Assembly (NCBI GenBank): GCA_002407905.1
Contig: DHPL01000022.1
Location: forward strand, 40,878 to 72,023
Source of the DNA: Anaerolineaceae bacterium UBA5365
GTDB lineage: Bacteria; Chloroflexota; Anaerolineae; Anaerolineales; Anaerolineaceae
Length of the DNA: 31,146 nucleotides
Direction of reading: 5' to 3'
Each line of letters opens with the position of its first letter. The stretch's first letter is position 1. The position numbers were made by a program, and so were the translations under genes. Of this stretch, positions 22,739 to 31,035 are shown one piece after another. The notes below the pieces were generated by a model, which worked only from the letters and a program-made list of their open reading frames with translations, did no database searches and was not told the DNA's origin.

Positions 22739-24781
22739 TTAATCGATGCTGATCCGGTAGAGGGCTTTCTCACGGGTATAGAGCGTGGTGCCTGAAATGA
22801 TCAACACAGCAGGTTCATCGCCTTCCTCAAGCGTGAATTCGTAACTCAACTTATTGTGCTCATCGAGTTCAAGCGGAACGACACTCGCCTTTGACCCCAT
22901 CCGAATGAAGGAAAGCGAATAGGATTGGGGCAGGGAATTTTGCAGGCGCACGAAACCATCGGCTTCCCAACCGCCAGCATCCCTTTCTAGATCACTGTGG
23001 TAATTGAGGGCAATGATGCTGAAATCGTCCAGAGCCATGCCTTTCCCGTTTACTGCTGCATCGGTTACGTAATCAAAGCGCAGGGTCACTTTGCTGCCGG
23101 CATAAGCGGAGATGTCAACACTTTCCTGAAGCCAGGTGCCTGATACTCCGTTCCAGCCGCAGCCATAGGAATTGCCCGAGGGGTCCTCGCTGGTGCAATT
23201 ACGCGAATTCAAAATTTCCCAGCCTTCACCGTCGGTACTGGCCGAAACGAAGACATAGTCATAATCGGCTTCGAGGTCGTACCAGACCTTGAAATCCAGG
23301 CTTATGGGACCCTGAAGCCCTGTGAGGTCAAAAGTTTGGGTGAGGGTAGGGTTGGATTCGTCCGCGGCATTGGACCAAAAGAAGTACTCCCCGGAACTAG
23401 GCCCGCTGAAGGGCAGCAAGTTTACAAACGGTGTGCCTTCAAAGGAAAGCGTGTAAGTGCCCGGGCAGTCGATCTCGATGCTGTGAACACCGTATTGGTA
23501 AACATCGCCCTGCAGGCTGGTAGGGCAGTGTGTGGCCAGTTTGGTGATGGATGCCCGAATCGGATCGTAGGATTTGTAGTCGTAACGGCCGTTTTGAAGG
23601 CTGCGGTCCCGCAGGATGTTGGTGACAGCCCAATCACTGAAAATCTGGACCCCTGTGTAGAGTTCACCCGTATTGGGGTCGCGCAGGTCAAGTTCTTTCA
23701 TCACCATATCAATAGCAGTGAAGCCGTTTTCTTTGTGCGCCACCAGCGCCTTGGTGGCTTCCTCACCGAAGCGGTCCAGGAAGTAGACCATGAAGATGTA
23801 CGAGGCCCCGTAGTGGGCAGTATTGTCCTGGTTTCCGCCTTTCCAATCATTCAGCTGGAGGTCCGTGTCGTAGAGGTAGGCGTACTCAAAGCCGCCGGCA
23901 TCGTATTCGTTGATGTGCTCAGCCAGCATCGAGAAGCCTTCATTCAGCCAGGTCTCCTCATTCTTATCCTGGTACCAGTGGATCATGTGTTGAAACTCGT
24001 GGGCCAGGGTGCCGTAGATGTAATTATCGCCCAGGCCAACGTTATCCGAATTGATAATAAACATCTCGTGGGCATTAGAGTAGGGGTGGGCGTCCGGGTG
24101 AACTTCATCCGCGCTGGAGAAATATCCGGCAATGTTGCGCCCAACCCCGCCCGCATAGAGGATGAAGAGCCGCGGGTCCTGATCTACTCCCGGGTTCCAT
24201 TCCATGCCGAAAAACTCGCGGTTCGTAGGGATGATCTTCTGGTCAAAGGTGGCAGCCATCGTCTGGAGATGACTCTCCCGGTAATCCACCCCCTCTTGGA
24301 TCCAAACATAGATGTTTTCGCCGCGGAAACGCAGAACAGCAGTGACCTGGAAGTTTTGGTTGTTATCCGTATTGGTAACCCAAAAAGACTTGCGTGCACC
24401 TTCAGAATAGGGCGCCAGCGGGTCCGGGAAGGTCTCGGGAACGTTTTGTTTGCCGCCCAGGCGATCCGCCAGATGGACCGGGTCGTTGATGGGGATGATC
24501 GTATCGTCCAATGCCTGCAGGCTTTGCCGGGCCATGACTTCCAGGTCTGGGTCGCCCGCGCCAGGCGTAGGCTGACTGCGCGGGGTGGGCCAGGGCAGGG
24601 GCGTTGGCGTGATCTCCGGGTTTAATGGGGAGTTCGTTAGCAACGGCGCAAGGGTGCGTGAGACACCCAGGTACGACGTGCCTGCCACAAGACCGATGCT
24701 GGCGATACAGATACAGCACAGGCAGACTACCAGCAAAACAACGATTACAACGACCACGGTTCCGGAGGATCTGTTTTCCAT
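22739..24781 (-). CDS. Exported zinc metalloprotease, immune-inhibitor-A (M6)-like
   Basis: 680 residues. An N-terminal signal anchor (about 8-35) holds four cysteines (C20, C22, C23, C25). A Pro/Thr-rich linker (50-75) of the type common in Anaerolineae exported proteins follows. The catalytic domain has HEFQH at 261-265, followed by the Asn-Glu-Gly-Phe segment with E281 as likely third zinc ligand (gluzincin arrangement). The C-terminal 300 residues hold beta-sandwich domains resembling the immune inhibitor A/MAM-like jelly roll (WYDLEADYDYVFVSASTDG ... LRFDYVTDAAVNGKGMALDDF). It should degrade extracellular protein while tethered to the membrane. AGGAAG lies just before the ATG at 24781. 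Confidence 0.88.
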   Translation of the reverse strand: MENRSSGTVVVVIVVLLVVCLCCICIASIGLVAGTSYLGVSRTLAPLLTNSPLNPEITPTPLPWPTPRSQPTPGAGDPDLEVMARQSLQALDDTIIPINDPVHLADRLGGKQNVPETFPDPLAPYSEGARKSFWVTNTDNNQNFQVTAVLRFRGENIYVWIQEGVDYRESHLQTMAATFDQKIIPTNREFFGMEWNPGVDQDPRLFILYAGGVGRNIAGYFSSADEVHPDAHPYSNAHEMFIINSDNVGLGDNYIYGTLAHEFQHMIHWYQDKNEETWLNEGFSMLAEHINEYDAGGFEYAYLYDTDLQLNDWKGGNQDNTAHYGASYIFMVYFLDRFGEEATKALVAHKENGFTAIDMVMKELDLRDPNTGELYTGVQIFSDWAVTNILRDRSLQNGRYDYKSYDPIRASITKLATHCPTSLQGDVYQYGVHSIEIDCPGTYTLSFEGTPFVNLLPFSGPSSGEYFFWSNAADESNPTLTQTFDLTGLQGPISLDFKVWYDLEADYDYVFVSASTDGEGWEILNSRNCTSEDPSGNSYGCGWNGVSGTWLQESVDISAYAGSKVTLRFDYVTDAAVNGKGMALDDFSIIALNYHSDLERDAGGWEADGFVRLQNSLPQSYSLSFIRMGSKASVVPLELDEHNKLSYEFTLEEGDEPAVLIISGTTLYTREKALYRISID

Positions 24782-24832
24782 AGGCTTCCTAACTTGATTG
24801 GTTTGACTCTAATCATACAGCCAAACAAGAAA

Positions 24833-25192
24833 TTATTTTCTAGCCCCAATGCTCTCAAGCCGGTAGGCGATCATCTCTTTGATCAGGGGAAGGGGTAAGG
24901 CAGTCCCGATGGGGATCTGGATGGCGCCCTTGCTGGTTTTATAACCAAGCAGTCTGTCTTTGAATGCTTCTACGACCTCGGGGGTGGGATAGAGACCGAT
25001 ATGGTGCGGGAAAATGGCAAAATAGAAGACCGGTTTGCCTTGTTTGAAAGCCGGCATCCCATACGCCATGCTTTCCGTGGCTTTTGGCGCGGCTTCCCGT
25101 ACCGTATCGTAAAGCAGTTGTAGGGTCTCGCGGTGTTCCTCGGGGCTGGCTTCGATGTACTCCGCGATCGTTTTGGCGTTGGTTCTCTCCAT
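24833..25192 (-). CDS. DUF1801 (YdhG-like) family protein
   Basis: 119 residues fitting the DUF1801 family: IAEYIEASPEEHRETLQLLYDTVREAAPKATESMAYGMPAF, then KPVFYFAIFPHHIGLYP and a C-terminal KTSKGAIQIPIGTALP stretch. The fold is frataxin-like, and some members have been proposed as intracellular iron chaperones, without firm proof. It is cytoplasmic, with no signal peptide. The ATG at 25192 follows AAGGAG, and a TATAAT box lies about 50 nt upstream on the minus strand. It is 51 nt upstream of the M6-like protease gene on the same strand; a shared function is not evident. Confidence 0.85.
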   Translation of the reverse strand: MERTNAKTIAEYIEASPEEHRETLQLLYDTVREAAPKATESMAYGMPAFKQGKPVFYFAIFPHHIGLYPTPEVVEAFKDRLLGYKTSKGAIQIPIGTALPLPLIKEMIAYRLESIGARK

Positions 25193-25269
25193 TTTTTCTC
25201 CTTGGGCAGCATAAGCTTTGTTGTAAATATTTAAGCATTATAGGCAAGCCGATGACTGCTTGCATGCTT

Positions 25270-25297
25270 TTGTAGCAGGCGGAGGCGGTGTTAAAAT
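25270..25297 (+). promoter_or_regulatory. Promoter of the HExxH membrane protein, predicted leaderless
   Basis: TTGTAG (25270-25275), a 16-nt spacer and TAAAAT (25292-25297). The expected transcript start coincides with the ATG at 25304, and no ribosome binding site is present. Confidence 0.5.
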
Positions 25298-25303
25298 GCA
25301 GAC

Positions 25304-26584
25304 ATGCATGCGAAAAGCCCAGCGGAATTTCCGCGCCTGTTTTTTTGGACGGTGATCTTATTCGGCCTCCTGGCGATGGCGCTCTATGGTTCGGATGCGG
25401 CCCTGCACGACCCGATCAAGCGCGCCGAGGCTGAAGTATCCGGCCGGGGTTTCAACTTCTTAAGCTGGGAGGCCTCTGCCTTTTTCGAAAAATGGGTTGG
25501 CGCGGCATTGAAGGCGGAACGGTTTTTAGACCGTGAAGCACAAACAAGACTGGCACGGGATTATGCCTCTCAAGCAGGACGGGTAAGCCAGCTGGATCGT
25601 GAATTGCGTGATGTGATCGCTCAGCCTGATCTGCCAGACCGGGCGGAAGCCCAGGCTGAGGCCAAACACGCTCTCGATACTGCCAAGGCGGAGATGCGCC
25701 GCCTGGCGTGGTTCGCCGCGCCAATCCTGCAGAACCAAACTGAAACAGCCCTGCGCGGTTTGGGCTTTGCAAGTCTTGGGCAGATCATCCCGCCCGTGCT
25801 TTACCACGTGAGCGAGCTGCCCATGAACCTCATCCTTTCACCGCGCGCAGTCATCAATTCCGAGATGCAGATCAGTCTGCAAGCCGGGTTGGATAACCTT
25901 CAGCGTGGTGAGTTGGAAATCCGGGTGGAAAAAGCCAGCGGCTTTTCGGCGCTGATCGAGCCCGTTGGGGGGATGGGTGCCTACCCCACGATGGTAATGC
26001 AAAGCAGCGACCTCAATTGGCTCGCGGAAGTGGTGGCCCATGAATGGGTGCACAACTGGCTGACCCTACGGCCATTAGGCTTCAACTACTTTAAGGACGG
26101 TCCCCTGCGGACGATGAACGAGACGGCAGCCTCACTCTCCGGCAAGGAGATCGCCCGGGCTGTGATCCGCCGGTACTACCCGGATCTGCAGGTTTGGCCT
26201 GAACCGGAACTCAAGAGTTTTCACTCCCGCATCGTAGAGCGGGAACCGCAGCCGCCGGGCTTTGACTACCGGGCGGAAATGCGGCAGACGCGCCTGCGCA
26301 CCGATGCTCTGCTCGCGGCCGGCCAGATCGATGCCGCAGAGGCCTATATGGAGTCCCGGCGGCTCTACTTTTGGGAGCATGGCCATCACTTGCGCAAGAT
26401 CAACCAGGCTTATTTTGCCTTTTATGGGGCGTATAACGATGAACCTGGCGGCGGCGCAGCCGGAGCAGACCCGGTTGGTCCTGCGGTACAAGCCCTGCGC
26501 GGCAGAAGCCCAAGCCTGCGGGTATTTCTGCAGCGCATTGCGCCGCTTACATCCTTTGCCAGCCTGGAAAACTTGCTCCAATAG
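25304..26584 (+). CDS. Membrane-anchored HExxH protein, probable zinc metallopeptidase of unassigned family
   Basis: 426 residues. A signal anchor lies at 11-29. Residues 70-135 are rich in Ala/Glu/Arg/Leu and probably form a long helix or coiled coil. HEWVH at 246-250 gives two zinc ligands and the general base; E273 in the Met-Asn-Glu-Thr-Ala-Ala-Ser segment is 23 residues later and is the likely third ligand (gluzincin layout). The last 50 residues have a Gly/Ala-rich loop and a helix. I do not recognise a named family; a distant resemblance to aminopeptidase-type M1/M61 cores rests only on HExxH-x22-E. The active domain should face outside. The alternative ATG at 25308 is in a different frame. 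Confidence 0.75.
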   Translation: MHAKSPAEFPRLFFWTVILFGLLAMALYGSDAALHDPIKRAEAEVSGRGFNFLSWEASAFFEKWVGAALKAERFLDREAQTRLARDYASQAGRVSQLDRELRDVIAQPDLPDRAEAQAEAKHALDTAKAEMRRLAWFAAPILQNQTETALRGLGFASLGQIIPPVLYHVSELPMNLILSPRAVINSEMQISLQAGLDNLQRGELEIRVEKASGFSALIEPVGGMGAYPTMVMQSSDLNWLAEVVAHEWVHNWLTLRPLGFNYFKDGPLRTMNETAASLSGKEIARAVIRRYYPDLQVWPEPELKSFHSRIVEREPQPPGFDYRAEMRQTRLRTDALLAAGQIDAAEAYMESRRLYFWEHGHHLRKINQAYFAFYGAYNDEPGGGAAGADPVGPAVQALRGRSPSLRVFLQRIAPLTSFASLENLLQ

Positions 26585-26702
26585 CCCTTGCCTTCAATTC
26601 CTGGCCGCTGCCCTCGCACTCTGGCAACGCCAAATGTGGGTCCGTTTTGAACCGATGGCTGGAGCACCTGCAAGCTTTTTTACACTTCATGTTTTGCGCC
26701 AC

Positions 26703-26732
26703 TTGTTCACCCGGCAAGGGATACTTTATAAT
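26703..26732 (+). promoter_or_regulatory. Promoter of guanylate kinase, predicted leaderless
   Basis: TTGTTC (26703-26708), an 18-nt spacer and TATAAT (26727-26732), which ends 8 nt before the ATG at 26741. No Shine-Dalgarno sequence lies between. Confidence 0.6.
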
Positions 26733-26740
26733 CAAAGCCC

Positions 26741-27370
26741 ATGACCGCGCAAAGCAAGCTCATTTTCGGCAGCCGCGAGCCATCCCCGCTCCTGATCGTT
26801 ATTTCAGGTCCTTCCGGCATTGGCAAGGATGCGGTTGTTGGCTTGCTGCGCAAAATGAACGCCAACACGCATTTTGTGGTTACCTACAACTCCCGCGCGC
26901 CCCGCGCTGATGAGATTGATGGCCGCGATTACCACTTTGTAAGCCGTTCTGAGTTTGAAGCAATGATCGAAAGCGGCGAGATGCTGGAATATGCCCGCGT
27001 GTACTCAGATTACAAAGGCAACACCAAGGCGGAAGTGCGCGAAGCACTGGCCAGCGGTAAGGATGTAATCATGCGCCTTGATGTTCAGGGGGCAATGACC
27101 ATCCGCGGTCTCTGTCCGGAAGCTGTGCTTATTTTTCTTACAGCCTCCACCAAGGAAGAATGGCTCAACCGGCTGCAAGCCCGCCGTTCTGAAACGCCTG
27201 AGGAACTGGAATTACGTATCCGCGTGGCGGAGGATGAATACGCCCGCATTCAGGATTTTGACTACCTCGTCACTAATTCTGAAAATTGCCTGCAGGATAC
27301 GATCGCCAGCATTCAGGCCATCATTCATGCCGAACACCAGCGTGTGATCCCGCGCAAGGTCAGTTTGTGA
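26741..27370 (+). CDS. gmk: Guanylate kinase
   Basis: 209 residues, standard size. The P-loop is GPSGIGKD at 23-30, and the GMP-binding region NSRAPRADEIDGRDYHFVS lies at about 50-68. MRLDVQGAM (111-119) is the usual LDVQGA motif. It phosphorylates GMP (and dGMP) to the diphosphate. The P-loop ends in Asp where most bacterial enzymes have Gly or Ser/Thr; the GMP site is intact, so it should be active. No ribosome binding site precedes the ATG, and the promoter predicts a leader of about 2 nt. The stop codon overlaps the GTG start of the rhomboid gene (GTGA), indicating translational coupling. Confidence 0.93.
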   Translation: MTAQSKLIFGSREPSPLLIVISGPSGIGKDAVVGLLRKMNANTHFVVTYNSRAPRADEIDGRDYHFVSRSEFEAMIESGEMLEYARVYSDYKGNTKAEVREALASGKDVIMRLDVQGAMTIRGLCPEAVLIFLTASTKEEWLNRLQARRSETPEELELRIRVAEDEYARIQDFDYLVTNSENCLQDTIASIQAIIHAEHQRVIPRKVSL

Positions 27371-28170
27371 ATCTGGAAAACCCGCAGAACCCTGAAACAC
27401 CGCCTGGACCGCAGGGTTCGCCCCCTCCCTTTGCACCTGGCCAAATCCCTGCCCAACCCCGCAGGGTTGAACCGCCATACACCCGTCCCTGGGTCAATTA
27501 CGCCCTCATGGCGTTTACCGTTCTGCTCTACGGCCTGCAGCTCTACTCTCAGCAGACAGCCGGCGCAGACCTTCCCTTCCTGCTTTTGGGAAAAATTGAT
27601 GAACTGATCAGTCAGGGCCAATTCTGGCGGCTGATTACTCCGCTGTTCCTGCATGGTTCGATCCTGCACCTGGTGGTCAACATGTACGCCATGTACATCA
27701 TTGGCACCGGTTTGGAGGCCCTGTATGGGCACTGGCGCTATCTCCTGCTCTACTTTCTATCCGGTTTTGGCGGTTATGCCCTCTCCTACGCGCTGACTGA
27801 CAACCCGGCATTAGGCGCCAGCGCAGGTGTTTTTGGTTTGCTTGCGGCCCAAGGGGTATTGGTGTGGCAGAATCGGAGTTTTTTTGGCGGACGAACCCGG
27901 GATATCCTCACCAATCTAGTGATGATTTTGGTGGTCAATCTGGCCATCGGCATCATGCCTGGCTCCCGCATTGACAATTACGGGCATTTAGGGGGCCTTT
28001 TTGCCGGCGGGCTTTTTGCTTTGATGGGCGGGCCGCATTGGCAGGTCCGCGGCGGAGCCCAGGGCCTCCAGATGACCGACACGCGTACAAGGCAGGAAGT
28101 TCTGATCGCAGCTGTGCTCGTTTTGCTGGGGTTCAGCGCGGTTGTGGCGCTGGTTTTCTTGCGACGTTAA
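27367..28170 (+). CDS. Rhomboid family intramembrane serine protease
   Basis: 267 residues from a GTG at 27367 that overlaps the gmk stop and follows AAGG by about 8 nt; a longer frame from 27286 lies inside gmk and is unlikely. A Pro-rich cytoplasmic N-terminus (1-40) precedes about seven membrane helices. The active site is complete: S152 in GASAG (150-154), H207 in NYGHLGG, and the oxyanion-side H101 and N105 in HLVVN. An extra C-terminal helix follows at about 246-265. It cleaves single-pass membrane proteins within the bilayer. Its stop overlaps the stop of the convergent HAD gene by 4 nt, leaving no room for a terminator. Confidence 0.93.
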   Translation: MNLENPQNPETPPGPQGSPPPFAPGQIPAQPRRVEPPYTRPWVNYALMAFTVLLYGLQLYSQQTAGADLPFLLLGKIDELISQGQFWRLITPLFLHGSILHLVVNMYAMYIIGTGLEALYGHWRYLLLYFLSGFGGYALSYALTDNPALGASAGVFGLLAAQGVLVWQNRSFFGGRTRDILTNLVMILVVNLAIGIMPGSRIDNYGHLGGLFAGGLFALMGGPHWQVRGGAQGLQMTDTRTRQEVLIAAVLVLLGFSAVVALVFLRR

Positions 28171-28835
28171 GCATCCATACGGGCCAGGAATGGACCGAGT
28201 ATTTCTGCAGGATCACCGAGATAATCCGGAATTATCATGTCTGCCTCGTGGAGTTGAAGTTGGTTCACATTCTGCAGCCCGATCGTAACCATGCCTGCAG
28301 CACGCCCGGCCGCTAAACCCTGGCGGGCATCCTCCATCACGATCGCGTAATTAGGGGCAGACCCCAGCCTGCGGGCAGCTTCCAGAAAGATATCCGGCGC
28401 GGGTTTGCTGGGCAGGCCTACCCCGGAGACGTATAGATCGAAATACTTGTGCAGGTCATGTGCTTGGAGGATGGCTTCGATGTTCTCGATCGGCGCTGAG
28501 GAAGCAATAGCCTGGGCATGCCCCTGGGCTTTCACCCACGCCAACCAATTGACCACACCGGGGAAGGGCGCCGCCTCGTCAGCAACCTCTGCCCTAAATG
28601 CGGCTTCCTTACCGATATTGATGCGCTCATATTCCTCGGGAGAAGGTTCGTACCCCAGGTAGAATGGAATAACTACCTCATTCGTACTGCCATAACCCAA
28701 GCGAAATATTTCTCGGTCAAAATTTGGGGCAGAATCCCCGAATGCTTTTATCCATGACCTGAAGTGCAGCTCGTAGCCGTCGATCAAGGTGCCGTCCATG
28801 TCCCAAAGTACTGCTTTGCGAATCGAATTATCCAT
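28167..28835 (-). CDS. HAD-superfamily sugar-phosphatase / beta-phosphoglucomutase-like protein
   Basis: 222 residues. Motif I is LWDMDGTLID with D12 (nucleophile) and D14. Motif II is ASSAP, around 113-117. The motif III lysine is in SKPAPDIF, and motif IV is VMEDARQGLAAGRAAGM. The helical cap between motifs I and II is the type found in beta-phosphoglucomutases and small sugar phosphatases, so the substrate is likely a phosphorylated sugar. It is a cytoplasmic monomer-type fold. The ATG at 28835 has GGAG at good spacing. It ends in a 4-nt overlap with the rhomboid gene on the other strand; the start of the PAP2 gene is upstream on the same strand, but the two are separated by 25 nt. Confidence 0.9.
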   Translation of the reverse strand: MDNSIRKAVLWDMDGTLIDGYELHFRSWIKAFGDSAPNFDREIFRLGYGSTNEVVIPFYLGYEPSPEEYERINIGKEAAFRAEVADEAAPFPGVVNWLAWVKAQGHAQAIASSAPIENIEAILQAHDLHKYFDLYVSGVGLPSKPAPDIFLEAARRLGSAPNYAIVMEDARQGLAAGRAAGMVTIGLQNVNQLQLHEADMIIPDYLGDPAEILGPFLARMDA

Positions 28836-28860
28836 AATAGTCTCCGGCCACCTCGTATTG

Positions 28861-29439
28861 CTAGAATAAAAATGGGAAAAGCTGCCTCAGCCAGAGGCTG
28901 AATGCAGGCCAAAGGTTGAGAAAGATTAAGCCAGCCGCGACTCCGATTGCCCAACCAACCAGTACGTCGCTCAGGTAGTGCAGGCGCAGGGCCACGCGCG
29001 AAAGGCCTACCAAAATCGCCCAGACCAGCATCAGAACTATAAAAGCAGGCTGTCCCGTGATTTGGGCCATGATGGCCAGGGCCATCGCCCGGGCGGCATG
29101 CCCCGAGGGGAAGGAATGCGGGTCCGTATTGCGATAGATTTGGCCCCAGTCGCCTTCAGGGCGGGGCCGGCGAAACAGAAATTTAACCCCGAGGACCAGG
29201 ATAGCCAGGATGACCATGCCGCTCGCCCAGAACAGGGCTAATTCCTTCAGCAGCGGACGGCCTACAAACCAAAGGGCTATCAGGCCAAACAGCCAATACC
29301 ACGAATCGCCGCTGTGGCTGATCACCTGGAAGAGGCGCTGCACGCCGGGCTGGGTGTCTGAAAGGTGAAGCGCCTGGCTTAGGCGGGCGTCCAAAGCGTG
29401 CAGCCGCTCAAGATTATTTCGGTCCTGTTTTATTTCCAC
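28861..29439 (-). CDS. PAP2-family membrane phosphatase
   Basis: 192 residues from a GTG at 29439, chosen because an extended -10 box ends 8 nt upstream; a longer frame from an ATG at 29481 would include that promoter. The three acid-phosphatase motifs are complete: K86-x6-R93-P94 (KFLFRRPRP), P111-S-G-H114, and S147-R148-x5-H154-x3-D158. Five to six membrane helices surround them. Such proteins dephosphorylate lipids such as undecaprenyl pyrophosphate or phosphatidic acid; PSGHAARA is typical of bacterial forms. It lies 17-60 nt downstream of the amylase gene but seems to have its own promoter. Confidence 0.85.
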   Translation of the reverse strand: MEIKQDRNNLERLHALDARLSQALHLSDTQPGVQRLFQVISHSGDSWYWLFGLIALWFVGRPLLKELALFWASGMVILAILVLGVKFLFRRPRPEGDWGQIYRNTDPHSFPSGHAARAMALAIMAQITGQPAFIVLMLVWAILVGLSRVALRLHYLSDVLVGWAIGVAAGLIFLNLWPAFSLWLRQLFPFLF

Positions 29440-29447
29440 GGCTTGGC

Positions 29448-29456
29448 ATTGTAACA
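29448..29456 (-). promoter_or_regulatory. Extended -10 promoter of the PAP2 gene, predicted leaderless
   Basis: On the minus strand TGT followed by TACAAT (29453-29448), 8 nt before the GTG. A 6-bp inverted repeat, CGGGCA (29457-29462) and TGCCCG (29473-29478), occupies the spacer and -35 zone; it could be an operator or the end signal of the amylase transcript, but it has no T-run. Confidence 0.45.
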
Positions 29457-29498
29457 CGGGCAGCTTTTGCGTTGCCCGCAATCGTTTTATGAGACTAT

Positions 29499-30950
29499 TC
29501 AGGCCAGGATTAATGCCGAAAGCGGGCTGAGTTCGGGCAGGACCAGGCGGCCATCGCTGACCTTCAGATGAGCCTCGCCAATTTGGTCTTGCAGCTCTGC
29601 ACCTTCCGCCATCCGGCCTTGTAGGTCCAGCTCCAGCGCCGCAGGCCGATCATCGGCATTGATCACCACCAAAACCTTATCGTTCTCGTCCTCGCGAAGA
29701 TAGACCAGCACTTTCTCCTGGGCGTAAAGCACCTCGTAGCTGCCTGTCCGAAGGGCTGGGATCGCCTGGCGCAGCTGGATCAGCTCCTTCAGGCCATCCC
29801 GCAGAGTCAGGTTCCAAGTGCCGGGAGCCCAATTGAAGCTGCGCCGGTTATCCGGGTCACGCCCGCCGGACATCCCCACCTCGTCGCCATAATAAATGGA
29901 TGGCGCGCCGGGGTAGGTGAGCAGGAAGAGGTAGGCCAGGTATAGGCGCTGGACATTGCCGGAAACCAGGCTAAGGAAGCGCGGCATGTCGTGGCTATCC
30001 AGGAGGTTCATCTGCGCGTAGGAGAATTGGCGCGGGTAGAGCAGCAAGAGCGCTTCACTACGCCGGCCAAAGGCAGGCGCGTCGAGGTCCTGAACGGGCG
30101 GCAGCCCCATCATGCCCCGGGCTAATTTGTGATCGACCTGCGGTCCGCCAAAAAAGGCCAGGCAGGCATGGGTGATCTGGTAGTTCATCACCGCGTCGAA
30201 CTGGTCGCCGGCCATCCAGCGCTGGGCCTCGCTGGGGATCTCCCCGAAAATATAGGCATCCGGGTTGGCAGATTTCACCACCAGGCGAAACTCCCGCCAG
30301 AACGCATCGTCATCGATCTCGAAAGGCACATCCAGTCGCCAGCCATCGATGCCGAATTCAACCCAATAGCGGGCAACATCAAAGAGAAAGGAGCGCACCT
30401 GGGGGTTATCCGTATTGAACTTGGGCAGCGCGGGCAAATTCCACCAGCACTCGTAATTGGGCTGCCCGTTGTAGGCGTTCATGGGAAATTTATTGACATG
30501 GAACCAGTTGAGATACGGTGAATGGGCTTCGGTTTCCAGAATGTGGTTGAACTGGAAGAAGCCGCGGCTGGCGTGGTTGAACACCCCGTCCAGGATCACC
30601 TTGATACCGCGTGCATGGCAGGCATCCAGGAGCAGCCGGAAGGCGGCATTTCCACCCAGCAGCGGGTCCACCTGATAATAATCGTGGGTATGGTAACGAT
30701 GATTGGAGGCGGACTGGAAAACGGGGTTGAAGTAGATGGCATTTACACCCAGGTCACTGATGTAGTCCAGTTTTTCCAGCACGCCCAATAGGTCGCCGCC
30801 TTTAAAACCATGCACGCTGGGCGCAGAATCCCAGGGCTCGATGTTGATCGGCTTCTGTACCATTGCAGACTGGGCAAAACGGTCTGGGAAAATCTGGTAA
30901 AAGACGGCGTTCTTCACCCAATCCGGGGTGATATTGTTGTAATCGGGCAT
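29499..30950 (-). CDS. GH13 family alpha-amylase / maltogenic amylase-like, intracellular
   Basis: 483 residues. The four conserved GH13 regions are present: DGVFNH (121-126), GWRLDVPFE with nucleophile D207, acid/base E237 in FGEIPSE, and LLDSHD with D321. The segment NPVFQSASNHRYHTHDYYQVDP is typical of the neopullulanase/cyclomaltodextrinase group (GH13_20). It lacks the N-terminal CBM34 domain of those enzymes, making it shorter than usual, and has no signal peptide. It therefore probably hydrolyses imported maltodextrins in the cytoplasm. The ATG at 30950 follows GAGG; a TATAAT box lies about 25 nt upstream (minus strand 30978-30973). A neighbouring HAD sugar-phosphatase may be linked by metabolism only. 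Confidence 0.92.
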   Translation of the reverse strand: MPDYNNITPDWVKNAVFYQIFPDRFAQSAMVQKPINIEPWDSAPSVHGFKGGDLLGVLEKLDYISDLGVNAIYFNPVFQSASNHRYHTHDYYQVDPLLGGNAAFRLLLDACHARGIKVILDGVFNHASRGFFQFNHILETEAHSPYLNWFHVNKFPMNAYNGQPNYECWWNLPALPKFNTDNPQVRSFLFDVARYWVEFGIDGWRLDVPFEIDDDAFWREFRLVVKSANPDAYIFGEIPSEAQRWMAGDQFDAVMNYQITHACLAFFGGPQVDHKLARGMMGLPPVQDLDAPAFGRRSEALLLLYPRQFSYAQMNLLDSHDMPRFLSLVSGNVQRLYLAYLFLLTYPGAPSIYYGDEVGMSGGRDPDNRRSFNWAPGTWNLTLRDGLKELIQLRQAIPALRTGSYEVLYAQEKVLVYLREDENDKVLVVINADDRPAALELDLQGRMAEGAELQDQIGEAHLKVSDGRLVLPELSPLSALILA

Positions 30951-31035
30951 GGCTTACCTCGGTTTTTTCTGAATTATACATGTCTGATCCCGCCTTTCCC
31001 AGAATGTGCTTTCACTTCGTTCTAAAGGCGTGTTG

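Noticed and set aside
27286..27366. Rhomboid protein starting at an ATG inside gmk
   Set aside because: The frame before the GTG at 27367 covers gmk coding sequence; the GTG overlapping the gmk stop with an AAGG upstream is the better start.
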